Shown: one piece after another, positions 38,270-47,589 of the stretch
How the letters are laid out: every line of letters begins with the position of its first letter
How positions within the stretch are numbered: position 1 is the first letter of the stretch
Assembly: GCA_947179485.1 (NCBI GenBank)
Contig: OX359246.1
Coordinates: 13,702,001 to 13,766,000 of the forward strand
Reading direction: 5' to 3'
Source: Allacma fusca
Taxonomy: Eukaryota > Arthropoda > Collembola > Symphypleona > Sminthuridae
Length of the DNA: 64,000 nucleotides
Notes under the pieces: model-generated
What the model was told of the DNA's origin: nothing
Databases searched by the model: none
The model's input: the letters and a program-made list of their open reading frames with translations, nothing else
Translations under genes and position numbers: made by a program

Positions 38270-39380
38270 TTGTTCTACTGGAATGCTTATCTAAACTGAA
38301 GCCTTTATTTAACCTGCATGTCATAATATGTTACAAGAGGATTTAAGCCTTGTTATTACTCACCAACCCAGAATCCAGGCTTTTGAAATTACATAGGAAA
38401 ATATCAAATGCGGGTGGCTCTGTTAGGGACGCCACATTTATTTCAGTGGACTTCCGATTTCCCTCGAAATTTTAACGTGTACATACATGCCTTGATATAT
38501 TTAACTAAATGTATCATGTCAAATTTGTAAACATTTACATCCTTACAATCTTCAATTCCTAAAGTGCGTCAGATACCCTCCCTCGCCCCTATAGAAATTA
38601 TAACCGAAGCTTGTATTCCTAAGATAAATTTGTTTACACTGAAAAATTAAAAAACGTCCACCAGATTCTTGTTAACTTTTGCCCAGTTGTTTCTGAATCA
38701 GTGACTTTGCTGAAGACTGAAGGGTGGTCCGTTGTCCAAGCTTGGGAGACAAAGTAGCGAAACCTGTTCCAAGGAAAAACCTGAGCTTACCTACGCTAAA
38801 TATTATTGTGAAGGTCAGGAACAGGTAGATACAAAAATGCAGAAAGTTTTATCAGGAAAAACTAATAAAGTTTTCAGTTACAGTGTTTTACTTTTAATGT
38901 TATCTTCCATATGTGTACATATGCGTTTGAAATATTCTAAAATTTAACAGTGCGGAAATGTTTGTTTGCCAGGCTCGCTCCTATTCAGGTATTTTTTATG
39001 CAAAGTATTTTGAACCTGTGGATTTATACAGAATATGTTTGGATTTGAGAATTGAGGAAAATATTCCCACAGAAATCTACTGACAAGACCCCAGCTATAC
39101 GCAGAAAGACTTTTATGAAGCTTTGATAACAGAAGCTCCTCTTAAGGCAGGGGATCATGGGATTTCTCCGGCCAAGTTGGCTCTTACAGATTGTGAGTGG
39201 TTTCAACCTGCCCATATATCAGAAGGGAAGGATTTTGTGGGGAGGAATTTTGACTCCGTAATGCTGGCCTATTGCATATCCTTACTTTAGATATTTACTT
39301 TTAAACCCGGGAGAGCAGTTTTGCCTTGGGAACTCTCACGTGGAAAATTCTCGTGACAGGTGCAGGTGCATTATAGCCAA
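38270..39380 (+). repeat. Second copy of the local duplication
   Basis: Repeats 35.6-37.05 kb in the same order and orientation with many differences, and ends with the dead exon copy described next. Confidence 0.65.
39045..39370 (+). pseudogene. Dead duplicate of MpaB-like exon 1
   Basis: Very close to 36725-37026: EALITEAPLK, GDHGISPAKLA and the DCEWFQPA stretch are kept. It has small indels at the start, a TAG where exon 1 has TGG (CTTACTTTAGATA, about 39287), and no second exon downstream. It is a pseudogene made by local duplication. Confidence 0.85.
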
Positions 39381-40569
39381 AACACTGACTGTTAATGTAA
39401 TATGTCCATACTACTAATCCAGCCCGAGGTGCGTTACATATAATTTGTCCCCTTGCCTCCTTACAGTGTAACACAAACAATAAGCTAGCTTATGAAAAAT
39501 TCAAGTCTCAATTTTGTTGAAAATTATCCCCCGGATATCCAAATATTTGGTTTATTGACCTAGATAAATATTTGTAGTCACGGGGGTCACAACGTGAAAC
39601 TATAACAAGGATCTGTACACATCAAAACAAACTCCTGTTTCACATTCCCAGCTCCTGCAGTTGGGCTATTAGAAAATATACATACGTTGGTAAAATGAAA
39701 GGATTCTCATAAAATGTATGTCCTATATTCCTAAAGTTCTGTAAATTTTGTATGACTATGCTCAATTTTACATAAATACCTGAGTAATTTATGAAATCCG
39801 AACTTCTTCAATAGACCTCTGTATTTCATTCCCTTTGGATATTTGAACCCCACGTTCAGCCACGTTGTTCCATATTTTTGACTGCGATGTCAAAAACTCT
39901 AGATATTTAGATCTGTCGGAAACCATTTTAAAGAATCCTCGAAAGTTCTTACAAAAAGCGTTCCAAAATGCTGTTTAACAAAAAATGTATGTGATATTTA
40001 AATATGTTACGGAATTGGGAATCCTTGAAAACTCCCTACTTTGATTCACGTGTGTGACCCCATCCGGAATTACCCACTTAGGCCAAGGATTTTTTAAGCG
40101 CTTTTGAAGCAAAAATGACTGTAGGACTGAGGACACAGTCTACTGTAAATCAAAAACCTTGGGCAAATTTCTATTTGCCAAAAACGCAAACATCCCTGCT
40201 CATAAGACTGATGATAATGATAGTTAAATTTCGCTCGTTTCAAGGGTACTTTGGAAAAACAGTGCACTGTAATCCTGAATCCCTCTTGACTTCCAATGTA
40301 TCCTTTGGTTTACAAGCTTGTGGGTAGCTCCTGGTGTATAAATTTAGGTTGAAATACTTATTAATCTGTAAAATTACCCAATGTTTAGTGGAAGCAGTCT
40401 TGTATTTTTTCATTGGAACATAAACAATTCCCCTTTATGTACGCGCACATGAACATACAATAATTTTTCGCAGTCAAATACAGAGACTGTATTTATTATC
40501 ACATGTCGCATTTTTCATGGCTCAAAACACATTGGGGCAGGCTTTGTTTTTATAAAACCCAACCAAGGG
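39381..40569. other. Intergenic region before the Polinton
   Basis: No gene recognised. A 70-codon frame at 40115-40327 has no supporting feature. It ends at the Polinton target site. Confidence 0.5.
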
Positions 40570-40575
40570 CATGTG
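40570..40575. repeat. Polinton 6-bp target-site duplication, left (CATGTG)
   Basis: Same six bases at 56152-56157. A 6-bp duplication is characteristic of Polinton integration. Confidence 0.95.
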
Positions 40576-40832
40576 AGTAGGATGTATGCGGCAGGTGGCC
40601 TGGCTTGAAATGTCCACTGGACATTTCCCTATGTATAAGGCATAGGGAAGCCCTTCACTTTTTCACAGTGGACATTTCCCTATGTGTAAGGCATAGGGAA
40701 GCCCTTCACTTTTTTCCCAGTGGACATTTCCCTATGTATAAGGCATAGGGAAGCGTAAGGCATAGGGACACCCTTCACTTTTATCCAGTGGACATTTACA
40801 TATGTATAAAGCATAGGAGTGCCATTCACTTT
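40576..40832 (+). repeat. Left terminal inverted repeat with internal tandem units
   Basis: The first 58 bp equal the right end. The arm then contains about four tandem units of 52-68 bp (from 40611, 40667, 40720 and 40786), each carrying GGACATTTCCCTATG, AAGGCATAGGGA and CCTTCACTTT. The right end has only about one and a half units, so the two arms are unequal in length. Confidence 0.9.
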
Positions 40833-40924
40833 CATGGGCATTTCGAGTTAAACAATGTACATACTGATATTACAATTATAGCGACGGTATATGTAGAGGA
40901 TAAAGCATGCATCAAGCAATGCCA

Positions 40925-41010
40925 CACCTAGTGGCAGAGTAGTTAGAGTTTCAAAAAAATTATAAACGGCGAGGAGTTCAATCCAGGTCACACCCATCAA
41001 TAATATATGC
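40925..41010 (+). repeat. tRNA-like / SINE-head sequence
   Basis: GTGGCAGAGTAGTTAGAG (40931-40948) resembles a pol III A box, and GAGTTCAATCCAGG (40974-40987) a B box, at a tRNA-like distance. No cloverleaf can be drawn with confidence, so this is more likely a tRNA-derived SINE fragment than a tRNA gene. Confidence 0.35.
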
Positions 41011-41222
41011 ATGTATGATTTGTTTACAGGTAATGGTCACCCCATCCAGTAAGGTAAGAATAAAAAATCAAAAATAGTTTGTTTCCCCCTATATATGGGG
41101 TTTGTTTTGCTACTGTAGACTATCATTCCTTCCATATTCAGTCCTAGGAGTGCAGGTCAAAGAAATTATCCAATTTCATTTCAATTTGTTTTTGAAAATA
41201 TTTTTCAAAAAAAAAAAAAAAA

Positions 41223-42011
41223 ATGGACCCCGTTTTAAGTGTAACTCAAAATTTTGATTTTCTCAAAATTTCCGAATCGCGAAAGGAAATATTTGCGGAA
41301 AAATTCATATTCTGGAGATTTAAAGCAATGGTGTACTTCTTCATAATAAAAGTAGCCAAAATTATGGTGAATCACAGCTGTGGGACTAGTTCCCACCCGG
41401 CTAAAAATTCAATGGACATCCTTTGCAACTGCCCGGAACTTCAATACCTTAGAAGTGAATGGGAGAAGATTTGCACTAGAATGGAAGATGCAATGTCAGA
41501 TAAAGAACTGAAAACCACAATTAAAGAATATGAATATTCGGACCTACCAAAAATACACCCTGACGTTGATGAGGGGGTCGGATCAAAAATGACCATCAAA
41601 CACCCCGAATTTCTGGATTTTGTGAAACGCTTCAACACCTTTGGATCATATAAATTTCTACGCGCTACACCTGAGTTATTGGCAGAACGGTATTACTTCA
41701 TGCAACCGAACAAAGTGGTGAGGTGTGTCTACTGTGATGCGGAGATAGCAGTAGACTCATTCCATGAATTTAAATATAGACCCGGATGCAAAAGAGAATG
41801 CGCGCTCTATGCGGGGCATTGGGAGGGTCATATAGATAGTGATAACTATAAAGGGTGGTCTGGAGAATGTCGACCGAAATTGAAACGAAGGAGTGCAAAA
41901 TCAATCCTTAATGAACAATCTGATCTTAGCAAACGGTCCGATTTAGAAGAGGAGGAGAAATTTCGTTTAGAGTACTTGAATAAAATTATCAAAAAGAGAC
42001 GTATTCGTTAA
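41223..42011 (+). CDS. BIR-like zinc protein of Polinton
   Basis: 262 residues with a basic C-terminus (KKRRIR). Residues 135-200 resemble a baculoviral IAP repeat: KRFNTF, then LAERYYF, then VRCVYC (Cys168, Cys171). The usual third and fourth zinc ligands are not a His and a Cys six residues apart but Cys189 and Cys193, giving a C-C-C-C pattern, so the fold assignment is tentative. True BIR proteins bind caspases or their regulators and block cell death; that role for this gene is inference. A run of 17 A residues directly precedes the ATG. A possible 5' leader intron (GTAAGAATAAA at about 41052 to CTACTGTAG at about 41119) is seen. It is the leftmost gene of the element and reads inward. 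Confidence 0.6.
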   Translation: MDPVLSVTQNFDFLKISESRKEIFAEKFIFWRFKAMVYFFIIKVAKIMVNHSCGTSSHPAKNSMDILCNCPELQYLRSEWEKICTRMEDAMSDKELKTTIKEYEYSDLPKIHPDVDEGVGSKMTIKHPEFLDFVKRFNTFGSYKFLRATPELLAERYYFMQPNKVVRCVYCDAEIAVDSFHEFKYRPGCKRECALYAGHWEGHIDSDNYKGWSGECRPKLKRRSAKSILNEQSDLSKRSDLEEEEKFRLEYLNKIIKKRRIR

Positions 42012-42128
42012 ATATGTTGTAAATATGTTTTTAAATACTTTGTTATGATAAAATAAATGAGCCCTGTTTATCTACATAAAATTGAGCATGCAGTATTACA
42101 TTTACTCATTCATATTTTGGCATTCATC

Positions 42129-43613
42129 ATGGCAGGTTTCACTGTTACTCTTCTCAGCGATGCCTCATACAATTGTTTTCCAGAAAACACTATTTCAAAT
42201 TTTCGAAATAAAATGGCTACAAGAATAGATTTGGAGTCAAAGGAGTTCGAGGTGGCTATGACCACGTGCACATATACGTCAACAAACGTATTCATTCGTG
42301 AGGGTGAAGAAATAGGTGTGGCTTCATTGAGTTCTGAACATGGAGAGTTATTGTCACTATCCTTGCTAAATTTAAGTCAAGATAAATGGGTTGATGGTAA
42401 TACATTGAAATGCAAGTTATTTGCACCGTACAATTTTTCTGATGAGTTTGATTTTTGCTTCTATCTCTCTAATGTGACCAGGGATTTGTATGAAGTAAAT
42501 CCAAGATCTAACTTAGAGGTAACTAAAGAAAACGGCAATATGAAAATTCCATATTCATTTGAATTAACAGATCGTGTGAAAAAAGTATTTGGAATCCACG
42601 AGGGCTTCGTAGACTCAAAAGTGATTGAAAAACAGATTATATTAAAAAATAATCAATCAGTGCTATGCGGGAAAGATGATATTATTACATGCCCATTACT
42701 AGTTCAGTTAAATCAACCAACTGTTGTGTTAAAAGGGACGAAAGACGGACAAGTTATCAAGGATAAAATATATACTTCAGGTATGGGTATTATAAATACA
42801 TCAATTGCAGGATTAGAGTACATCCTCTCAGTGAAACCATATATCACACTAACAAGTGTTGAGAAAATGCATGTCAAAACTTTACAAGTGACTGAGGCTG
42901 ACGAGATTCTAAGCTATTCTTACTCGGATTACATCATCAAAAATTATGGGGACATAGCCAAAGGTAAAGTCATGGAAGATGTTACTACAGCTGGAAAGAA
43001 TGTAAAAATAGTTTCAGCACTGGAGAAAATTGATTTGAAGTACTTCCTAGTTTCTGGGGATAAGATTGGCTCAAAGATCAAAGAACCCGAGATATTTCTT
43101 ACCACAGATGAAGATATTACATCATTCGATGGACTTATGAAAATGCTTTCTGAAGAGTTTGACTTTGATTGGAATATCATTTCTGGAAAAATGTATCTTA
43201 TCTATAATAAAGATTCCAAATTAAATGACTTTGAATTTTGCCCTACTGTCAAAGCATACTTGGGATTTCTGAATGGAAGTGCAGCCGCCTCTTCTAGAGT
43301 GCAATTCCCCAAAATTAGGGGTCGCCATAAGCTTCATAAAGGATTTGGGAATGACTTACTATTTGTTTACTGTGACATCGTTGAAAACCAATATGTAGGA
43401 GATACATATGCCCCACTTCTGAGATGTATACCGCAAACGTATAACAATGGAAAGGCTTACGAACATGAGTTTTACAACCCAACATATCTTCCGCTAAAAT
43501 CCAGTTCCTTTGAAAGTGTTCATGTATATATAATGAATGAATCTGGAAATCCACCACCATTTGAATTTGGAGACTTCAAGTGTACACTACACTTCCGTGA
43601 GCGGAGATACTAA
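42129..43613 (+). CDS. Polinton structural protein, candidate minor capsid/penton
   Basis: 494 residues from ATG 42129; an in-frame ATG 24 codons upstream (42057) gives an unlikely leader. The N-terminus, FTVTLLSDASYNCFPENTIS followed by FEVAMTTCTY, matches the N-terminal pattern I associate with a structural protein found in many invertebrate Polintons, placed next to the core and major capsid genes. It is probably a virion protein, with the minor capsid (penton, PX) role the best guess from position. No enzyme motif is present. It is separated by 23 bp from the core gene downstream. Confidence 0.5.
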   Translation: MAGFTVTLLSDASYNCFPENTISNFRNKMATRIDLESKEFEVAMTTCTYTSTNVFIREGEEIGVASLSSEHGELLSLSLLNLSQDKWVDGNTLKCKLFAPYNFSDEFDFCFYLSNVTRDLYEVNPRSNLEVTKENGNMKIPYSFELTDRVKKVFGIHEGFVDSKVIEKQIILKNNQSVLCGKDDIITCPLLVQLNQPTVVLKGTKDGQVIKDKIYTSGMGIINTSIAGLEYILSVKPYITLTSVEKMHVKTLQVTEADEILSYSYSDYIIKNYGDIAKGKVMEDVTTAGKNVKIVSALEKIDLKYFLVSGDKIGSKIKEPEIFLTTDEDITSFDGLMKMLSEEFDFDWNIISGKMYLIYNKDSKLNDFEFCPTVKAYLGFLNGSAAASSRVQFPKIRGRHKLHKGFGNDLLFVYCDIVENQYVGDTYAPLLRCIPQTYNNGKAYEHEFYNPTYLPLKSSSFESVHVYIMNESGNPPPFEFGDFKCTLHFRERRY

Positions 43614-43636
43614 AAAAAACAACATATACGATTAGA

Positions 43637-44200
43637 ATGACTAAAACGTTTCAGTGTTCCGATATGGAGAGCAAGTTTTACAGAATTCATTACCCTCAAT
43701 ATGGGCAAGGTATTCAATATGGGGGTGGTGGAGGACTTTTATTTTACAGGGGGTCTCAAGTTCGTCAAAAAGGTGCTGGACTGGGCTCCTTCTTTGGGTC
43801 AATTGCTCGAAGGCTTATACCATTCGCTTCTAAATACCTTATCCCCCATGCTAAAACAGCCTTAAAAAATGTTGCGCTTGATGTATTGGAGGGTGGTCGC
43901 CCCCTTAGCGAGTCCCTTAAGGATCGTGGTCTTGATGCTCTTAAAGCAGTTGGTCAGGATGTAATGTCTCAGTCTGGTTCTGGATTTGGAAGAAAACGTA
44001 AGGCGGAAGATCAAGGTGGAAAACTTTACCCATATAAGAAAATCAAACGTGCACCTAAAATTGGACGAGGGAAAAAAAAGGCTACTAAGAAACGAGGAAA
44101 GAAAAACGGTCGTGGAATACTGAAGCTAAATATTTCCAAAAAGACTAAGAAGAGTGCTCCAAAAAGAAAAATAGGATATTCCAGAAACATTTTTTCATAA
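43637..44200 (+). CDS. Basic virion core protein with amphipathic segment (adenovirus-pVI/pX-like)
   Basis: 187 residues. After a glycine-rich start comes QKGAGLGSFFGSIARRLIPF, a GxGSFFxxxxRRxxPx pattern common to Polinton and adenovirus-type virion proteins. It resembles the membrane-active amphipathic helix of protein VI. The C-terminal half is strongly basic (GRGKKKATKKRGKKNGRG), suited to binding DNA. Its stop overlaps the major capsid start (TAATG). Likely role: packaging of DNA and membrane disruption on entry. Assignment is by pattern and position. Confidence 0.7.
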   Translation: MTKTFQCSDMESKFYRIHYPQYGQGIQYGGGGGLLFYRGSQVRQKGAGLGSFFGSIARRLIPFASKYLIPHAKTALKNVALDVLEGGRPLSESLKDRGLDALKAVGQDVMSQSGSGFGRKRKAEDQGGKLYPYKKIKRAPKIGRGKKKATKKRGKKNGRGILKLNISKKTKKSAPKRKIGYSRNIFS

Positions 44201-45519
44201 TGGCCGGGCATCATTTTTTGAGGAGTGAAGTCGATATTTTTAAACGTGAAGGTTACGATATGTCAATTCAAACAACTCAAACTTGTGATGTATTCCCAAA
44301 TTGTCCCTTATCTGAGACTGCTGTACCATTAACATTCAATGTTAATAGTACAGAGGCCCATTATATTGACCTTAGCAAGACTCGTCTGTATTTACGCATG
44401 AGAATTTTAGATTCTGATGGTAATGCCAATGCTGACAACATAGTCGTTGCTCCGGTCAACAATATTTTACACTCTGTATTTTCTCAATGTTCAGTGTATT
44501 TAAATGAAACATTGATATCCCCTACAAATACTTATTATCCATATCGATCAATAATTGAGCGGATGTTACTATTTTCAAAGGAGTACAATGAGACTCAATC
44601 ACAATGTGCGGGATATTTCAAAGATAATAACCCTCCAAACGTTGATGCTAATGTGACATCGTCCTATTATCAACGATGGACATTGAGTCGGGGTAGTAAA
44701 GTTTTCGAGGTAATAGGAAGACCCCATGCAGACATTTTCTGCCAACCGGACTTCCTACCACCGGGAGTAGACTTGAAAGTAGTATTTCATGGTTCAACTG
44801 AAGACTTTGCTGTTCATACTGATTTGGTACTTGTTAACCAGCCTCATTACAAATTACAAATAGTGGAGGCTAAGCTACAAATTCTCAGGCATAAAGTCAT
44901 TCCAGCTGCTGCTCTGGATCATATTCGATTATGGGAGGCTGGAGATGTGGCGAATCTATATTTAAACAAGGTTGATATCAAGAGCTTTTCATTACCGATT
45001 GGGACATTGACACGGATAGAGGAGGGCGTATTCAAGGGCGGGCAACTTCCTGATCGATTGGTACTTGCAATTGTACCAAGTACAAACTTAAATGGAACTT
45101 GCACAAGTAATCCTTTTGTATTTAGCGACTTTGGACTTACCCACATTAATGTTTCTGTTATTGGAGACACTTGCGAGTCTTATCCGCTAGATGTCGACTT
45201 TCAAGAAAACAGTCTACGTGTACAAGAAGCCCTAAGTAATGTCTATAGAGCTATTGGGATTGACAATAAGGACGCTAGCATCGACTACAGTCTTTCAGAC
45301 TTTTTGAATAATAAGACTCTGTTTGCCTATGAAATCTCACCAATTGTCGATGCCAGATGCGTACCTCGTTTTGGAAATTTGAAAATCGAACTTCGCTTTC
45401 GAGGTGCCACAGCCATACCATTGACTGTACTCTGTTACACAGAATCCCAAGCTATCTTGAACATTGACAAGAATAAATCTGTATTTTACACTGATTATAC
45501 TCAGCAGAATCAGCAATGA
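44200..45519 (+). CDS. Major capsid protein (PY-like, double jelly roll)
   Basis: 439 residues. PLTFNVNSTEAHYIDLSKTR, LYLRMRILDSDG and NNILHSVFSQCSVYLNETLI match the N-terminal jelly-roll pattern of the Polinton major capsid (PY) family, often labelled F54H12.2-like in animal annotations. It forms the icosahedral shell. Its start overlaps the stop of the core gene and its stop overlaps the protease start (ATGA at 45516-45519), so three virion genes are joined without spacers. Length is at the lower end for this family; the fold is inferred, not seen. Confidence 0.7.
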   Translation: MAGHHFLRSEVDIFKREGYDMSIQTTQTCDVFPNCPLSETAVPLTFNVNSTEAHYIDLSKTRLYLRMRILDSDGNANADNIVVAPVNNILHSVFSQCSVYLNETLISPTNTYYPYRSIIERMLLFSKEYNETQSQCAGYFKDNNPPNVDANVTSSYYQRWTLSRGSKVFEVIGRPHADIFCQPDFLPPGVDLKVVFHGSTEDFAVHTDLVLVNQPHYKLQIVEAKLQILRHKVIPAAALDHIRLWEAGDVANLYLNKVDIKSFSLPIGTLTRIEEGVFKGGQLPDRLVLAIVPSTNLNGTCTSNPFVFSDFGLTHINVSVIGDTCESYPLDVDFQENSLRVQEALSNVYRAIGIDNKDASIDYSLSDFLNNKTLFAYEISPIVDARCVPRFGNLKIELRFRGATAIPLTVLCYTESQAILNIDKNKSVFYTDYTQQNQQ

Positions 45520-46040
45520 ATACAACTCAAGTTTATAATTATTTACATGTTATATGCAAGCCTAGAAGGGCAATGTTTGATGTAGTATCATGTGATGAAT
45601 TGAAATATGTAAAATTGAATAAGTTTCCGTTATGCCTTGTTGTAAATTCGGATCCCAGCACAAAGCCTGGGGATCATTGGGTAGCTTTTTATATAGATAA
45701 TAAGTCTAGTTTCTTAGAATTTTATGATTCATATGGTTTTGGCATAGATTACTATGCTGATGATTTCAATGTGTTTGCAAAGAAATGTAAACTTAGAATA
45801 AGAGAGAATACAAAGCAGTTGCAAAATTGGGGTTCAACGGTTTGTGGAAATTATGCATTATATTTTTTGTATAAGAGACTCAGACGTTGCTCTCCCATGA
45901 ACTTGTACTGCTCATTTTCAAATGACTTAGTTCGTAATGACAAATATGTTTCAATGTTTATTAATTCCAAAAAATATTTATTAAAATCAAATTGTTGTAA
46001 TAAGAATGTTCATCAATCAGTTACAGAGTTTGCAAAATAA
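45516..46040 (+). CDS. PRO: Adenain-like cysteine protease
   Basis: 174 residues of the adenovirus-type (C5/Ulp1) protease family, which matures capsid proteins inside the virion. The triad is visible: His54 in GDHWVAFY, Asp71 in FYDSYG, Gln103 and Cys110 in QLQNWGSTVCGNY. The downstream ALYFL helix is also typical. It overlaps the capsid gene by four bases and faces the minus-strand repeat gene tail to tail across 10 bp, with AATAAA signals in the shared end. Confidence 0.93.
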   Translation: MNTTQVYNYLHVICKPRRAMFDVVSCDELKYVKLNKFPLCLVVNSDPSTKPGDHWVAFYIDNKSSFLEFYDSYGFGIDYYADDFNVFAKKCKLRIRENTKQLQNWGSTVCGNYALYFLYKRLRRCSPMNLYCSFSNDLVRNDKYVSMFINSKKYLLKSNCCNKNVHQSVTEFAK

Positions 46041-46050
46041 ATAAATAAAA

Positions 46051-47169
46051 CTAATACTTATTCCATCGTATAACAATTTTCTTTTTACATCCACTTCCAT
46101 GTTGTCCATTCTTTCCACCACACCCAATGCATAATGTCTTTGAAATCTTTTTACGTTTTGATTTCGGTCTTACTGAATCATTTTTTTCATCATCACCATA
46201 GCAGGTTTTACGCTTGGATGGATTCATTATTTTTTTAGTTTTAATCTTCTTTTCAGTAAGTATATATCGTTTTAATTTGGTTGGCTTGGTTGGTTTAACA
46301 GGTGGGGGTAATGTCCCTGGATCCTCACCGACATCATTATTAATATTATGAGTATCCGGTAATGGTTCTGAAAACTTTGTAAATAATCGTCTCTTGGGTA
46401 AAGTTGATGCATCAAAAGTATAATCTTCATAAAATTTTCGTTTGGTCGCGGGAATTCTTCTTGTATCGATATTGTTTTGAATGAATGGAGCCGGCTCTGA
46501 AAACTTTGAAAATAATCGTCTCTTGGGTATAGGTGATTCATCAAAAGTGTAATCTTCATAAAATTTCCGCTTACTCTGTGGAATTCTTGTTGTATCGATA
46601 TTGTTTCGAATCAATGATGGTGGATCCGAAAATTTTGTAAATAATCGCCTTTTGGGGATAGATGATTCATCAAAAGTATAATCTTCATAAAATTTCCTTT
46701 TGGTAGGAGGATTTAATTTATTTGAAATATTTATGCTGTCTGGCCAATGATCTGAAACCTTTGGAACTATTTGTCGATTGGGTATTTCTTCAAAATCATA
46801 ATCACAATCATCTTCATGTTCATCAAAATCGTAATCATCGTAAATTTTTCGTTTGAGAGGTCTTCTAGTTGCATGGGTGTGAATGATTGGTTGGCGGGCA
46901 GTTCGATTATTTTCTTTATTTGAACTATACTGCTGGGAATTTTGAGGCTTGGACTTGTCATGAATCATTTTTACGAGAAGTGGTTTGTTATCTTCATACT
47001 GTTTCTTTTGTCTCAGGGATCTAGCATGTTCACCATATAAAACTTGTTTTACATCATCAGGTAATTTTGTAGAGTCCAATATATTTGAAGAAGATATTCC
47101 ATGAGAATTAGCCTCAGACATCATTAGATTATAATGTGCCTCTGGTACTAATTTCATGCGTCGCGCCAT
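46051..47169 (-). CDS. Polinton repeat protein with three PKRRLF units
   Basis: 372 residues. The N-terminal part (LVPEAHYNLMM, then LPDDVKQVLYGEHARSLRQK) resembles a domain seen in many Polintons with unknown function. The middle contains three close 46-residue repeats, each KRKFYEDYTFD, then PKRRLF[T/S]KFS, then an asparagine/isoleucine-rich linker, plus one diverged repeat before them. The C-terminus is lysine-rich and ends with CIGCGGKNGQHGSGCKKK, a possible small zinc site. The basic clusters fit nuclear localisation; KRRLF also fits the RxL cyclin-docking motif (inference). The gene is followed at its 5' side, one base away, by the next minus-strand gene. Confidence 0.75.
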   Translation of the reverse strand: MARRMKLVPEAHYNLMMSEANSHGISSSNILDSTKLPDDVKQVLYGEHARSLRQKKQYEDNKPLLVKMIHDKSKPQNSQQYSSNKENNRTARQPIIHTHATRRPLKRKIYDDYDFDEHEDDCDYDFEEIPNRQIVPKVSDHWPDSINISNKLNPPTKRKFYEDYTFDESSIPKRRLFTKFSDPPSLIRNNIDTTRIPQSKRKFYEDYTFDESPIPKRRLFSKFSEPAPFIQNNIDTRRIPATKRKFYEDYTFDASTLPKRRLFTKFSEPLPDTHNINNDVGEDPGTLPPPVKPTKPTKLKRYILTEKKIKTKKIMNPSKRKTCYGDDEKNDSVRPKSKRKKISKTLCIGCGGKNGQHGSGCKKKIVIRWNKY

Positions 47170-47170
47170 C

Positions 47171-47488
47171 TTACGGAAGGAACTGCGAGATTAGGGATGA
47201 TGCCAATGTTGCAAGGATCGGGATAAAGAAACCACCGCCTTTTTGTAAAACTTTACGTTTATTTTTGAAGGATGATGATTTTAATGAGAGCGTGTGAAGA
47301 TGCTTTTTGTAGGGGCGCAGCTTTTCAACTGTGCCACGTGAGACTGGAACATTACCTAAAAGGAAATTCTTGGTGCATTCTGACAAAGCTTTTAGTTCTT
47401 CGTTGGTGGCCTTATTGAGGACACGTTTTACACATTTCCTGGATTTGCATTTATGAAAAAAGACTTTATTATCAATTAATCTCTTCAT
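47171..47488 (-). CDS. Small conserved Polinton protein with hydrophobic C-terminus
   Basis: 105 residues from ATG 47488; the open frame runs on to 47530 but only from a TTG. CVKRVLNKATNEELKALSEC is followed by a basic stretch and a C-terminal QKGGGFFIPILATLASSLIS. This layout, basic helix-rich body and KGG plus hydrophobic tail, recurs in animal Polintons; the function is unknown, a minor virion component being likely. It is divergent from the integrase gene, with only about 100 bp between the two start codons. Confidence 0.65.
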   Translation of the reverse strand: MKRLIDNKVFFHKCKSRKCVKRVLNKATNEELKALSECTKNFLLGNVPVSRGTVEKLRPYKKHLHTLSLKSSSFKNKRKVLQKGGGFFIPILATLASSLISQFLP

Positions 47489-47589
47489 TTTGAAAAGTAG
47501 ATGTTGGACACATGAATGCAACTTTGTCAATGATGAATATAAGTTAGTGCATTCGCATTTATTATTTATTTGCTTTCTTGCTCACTGTC

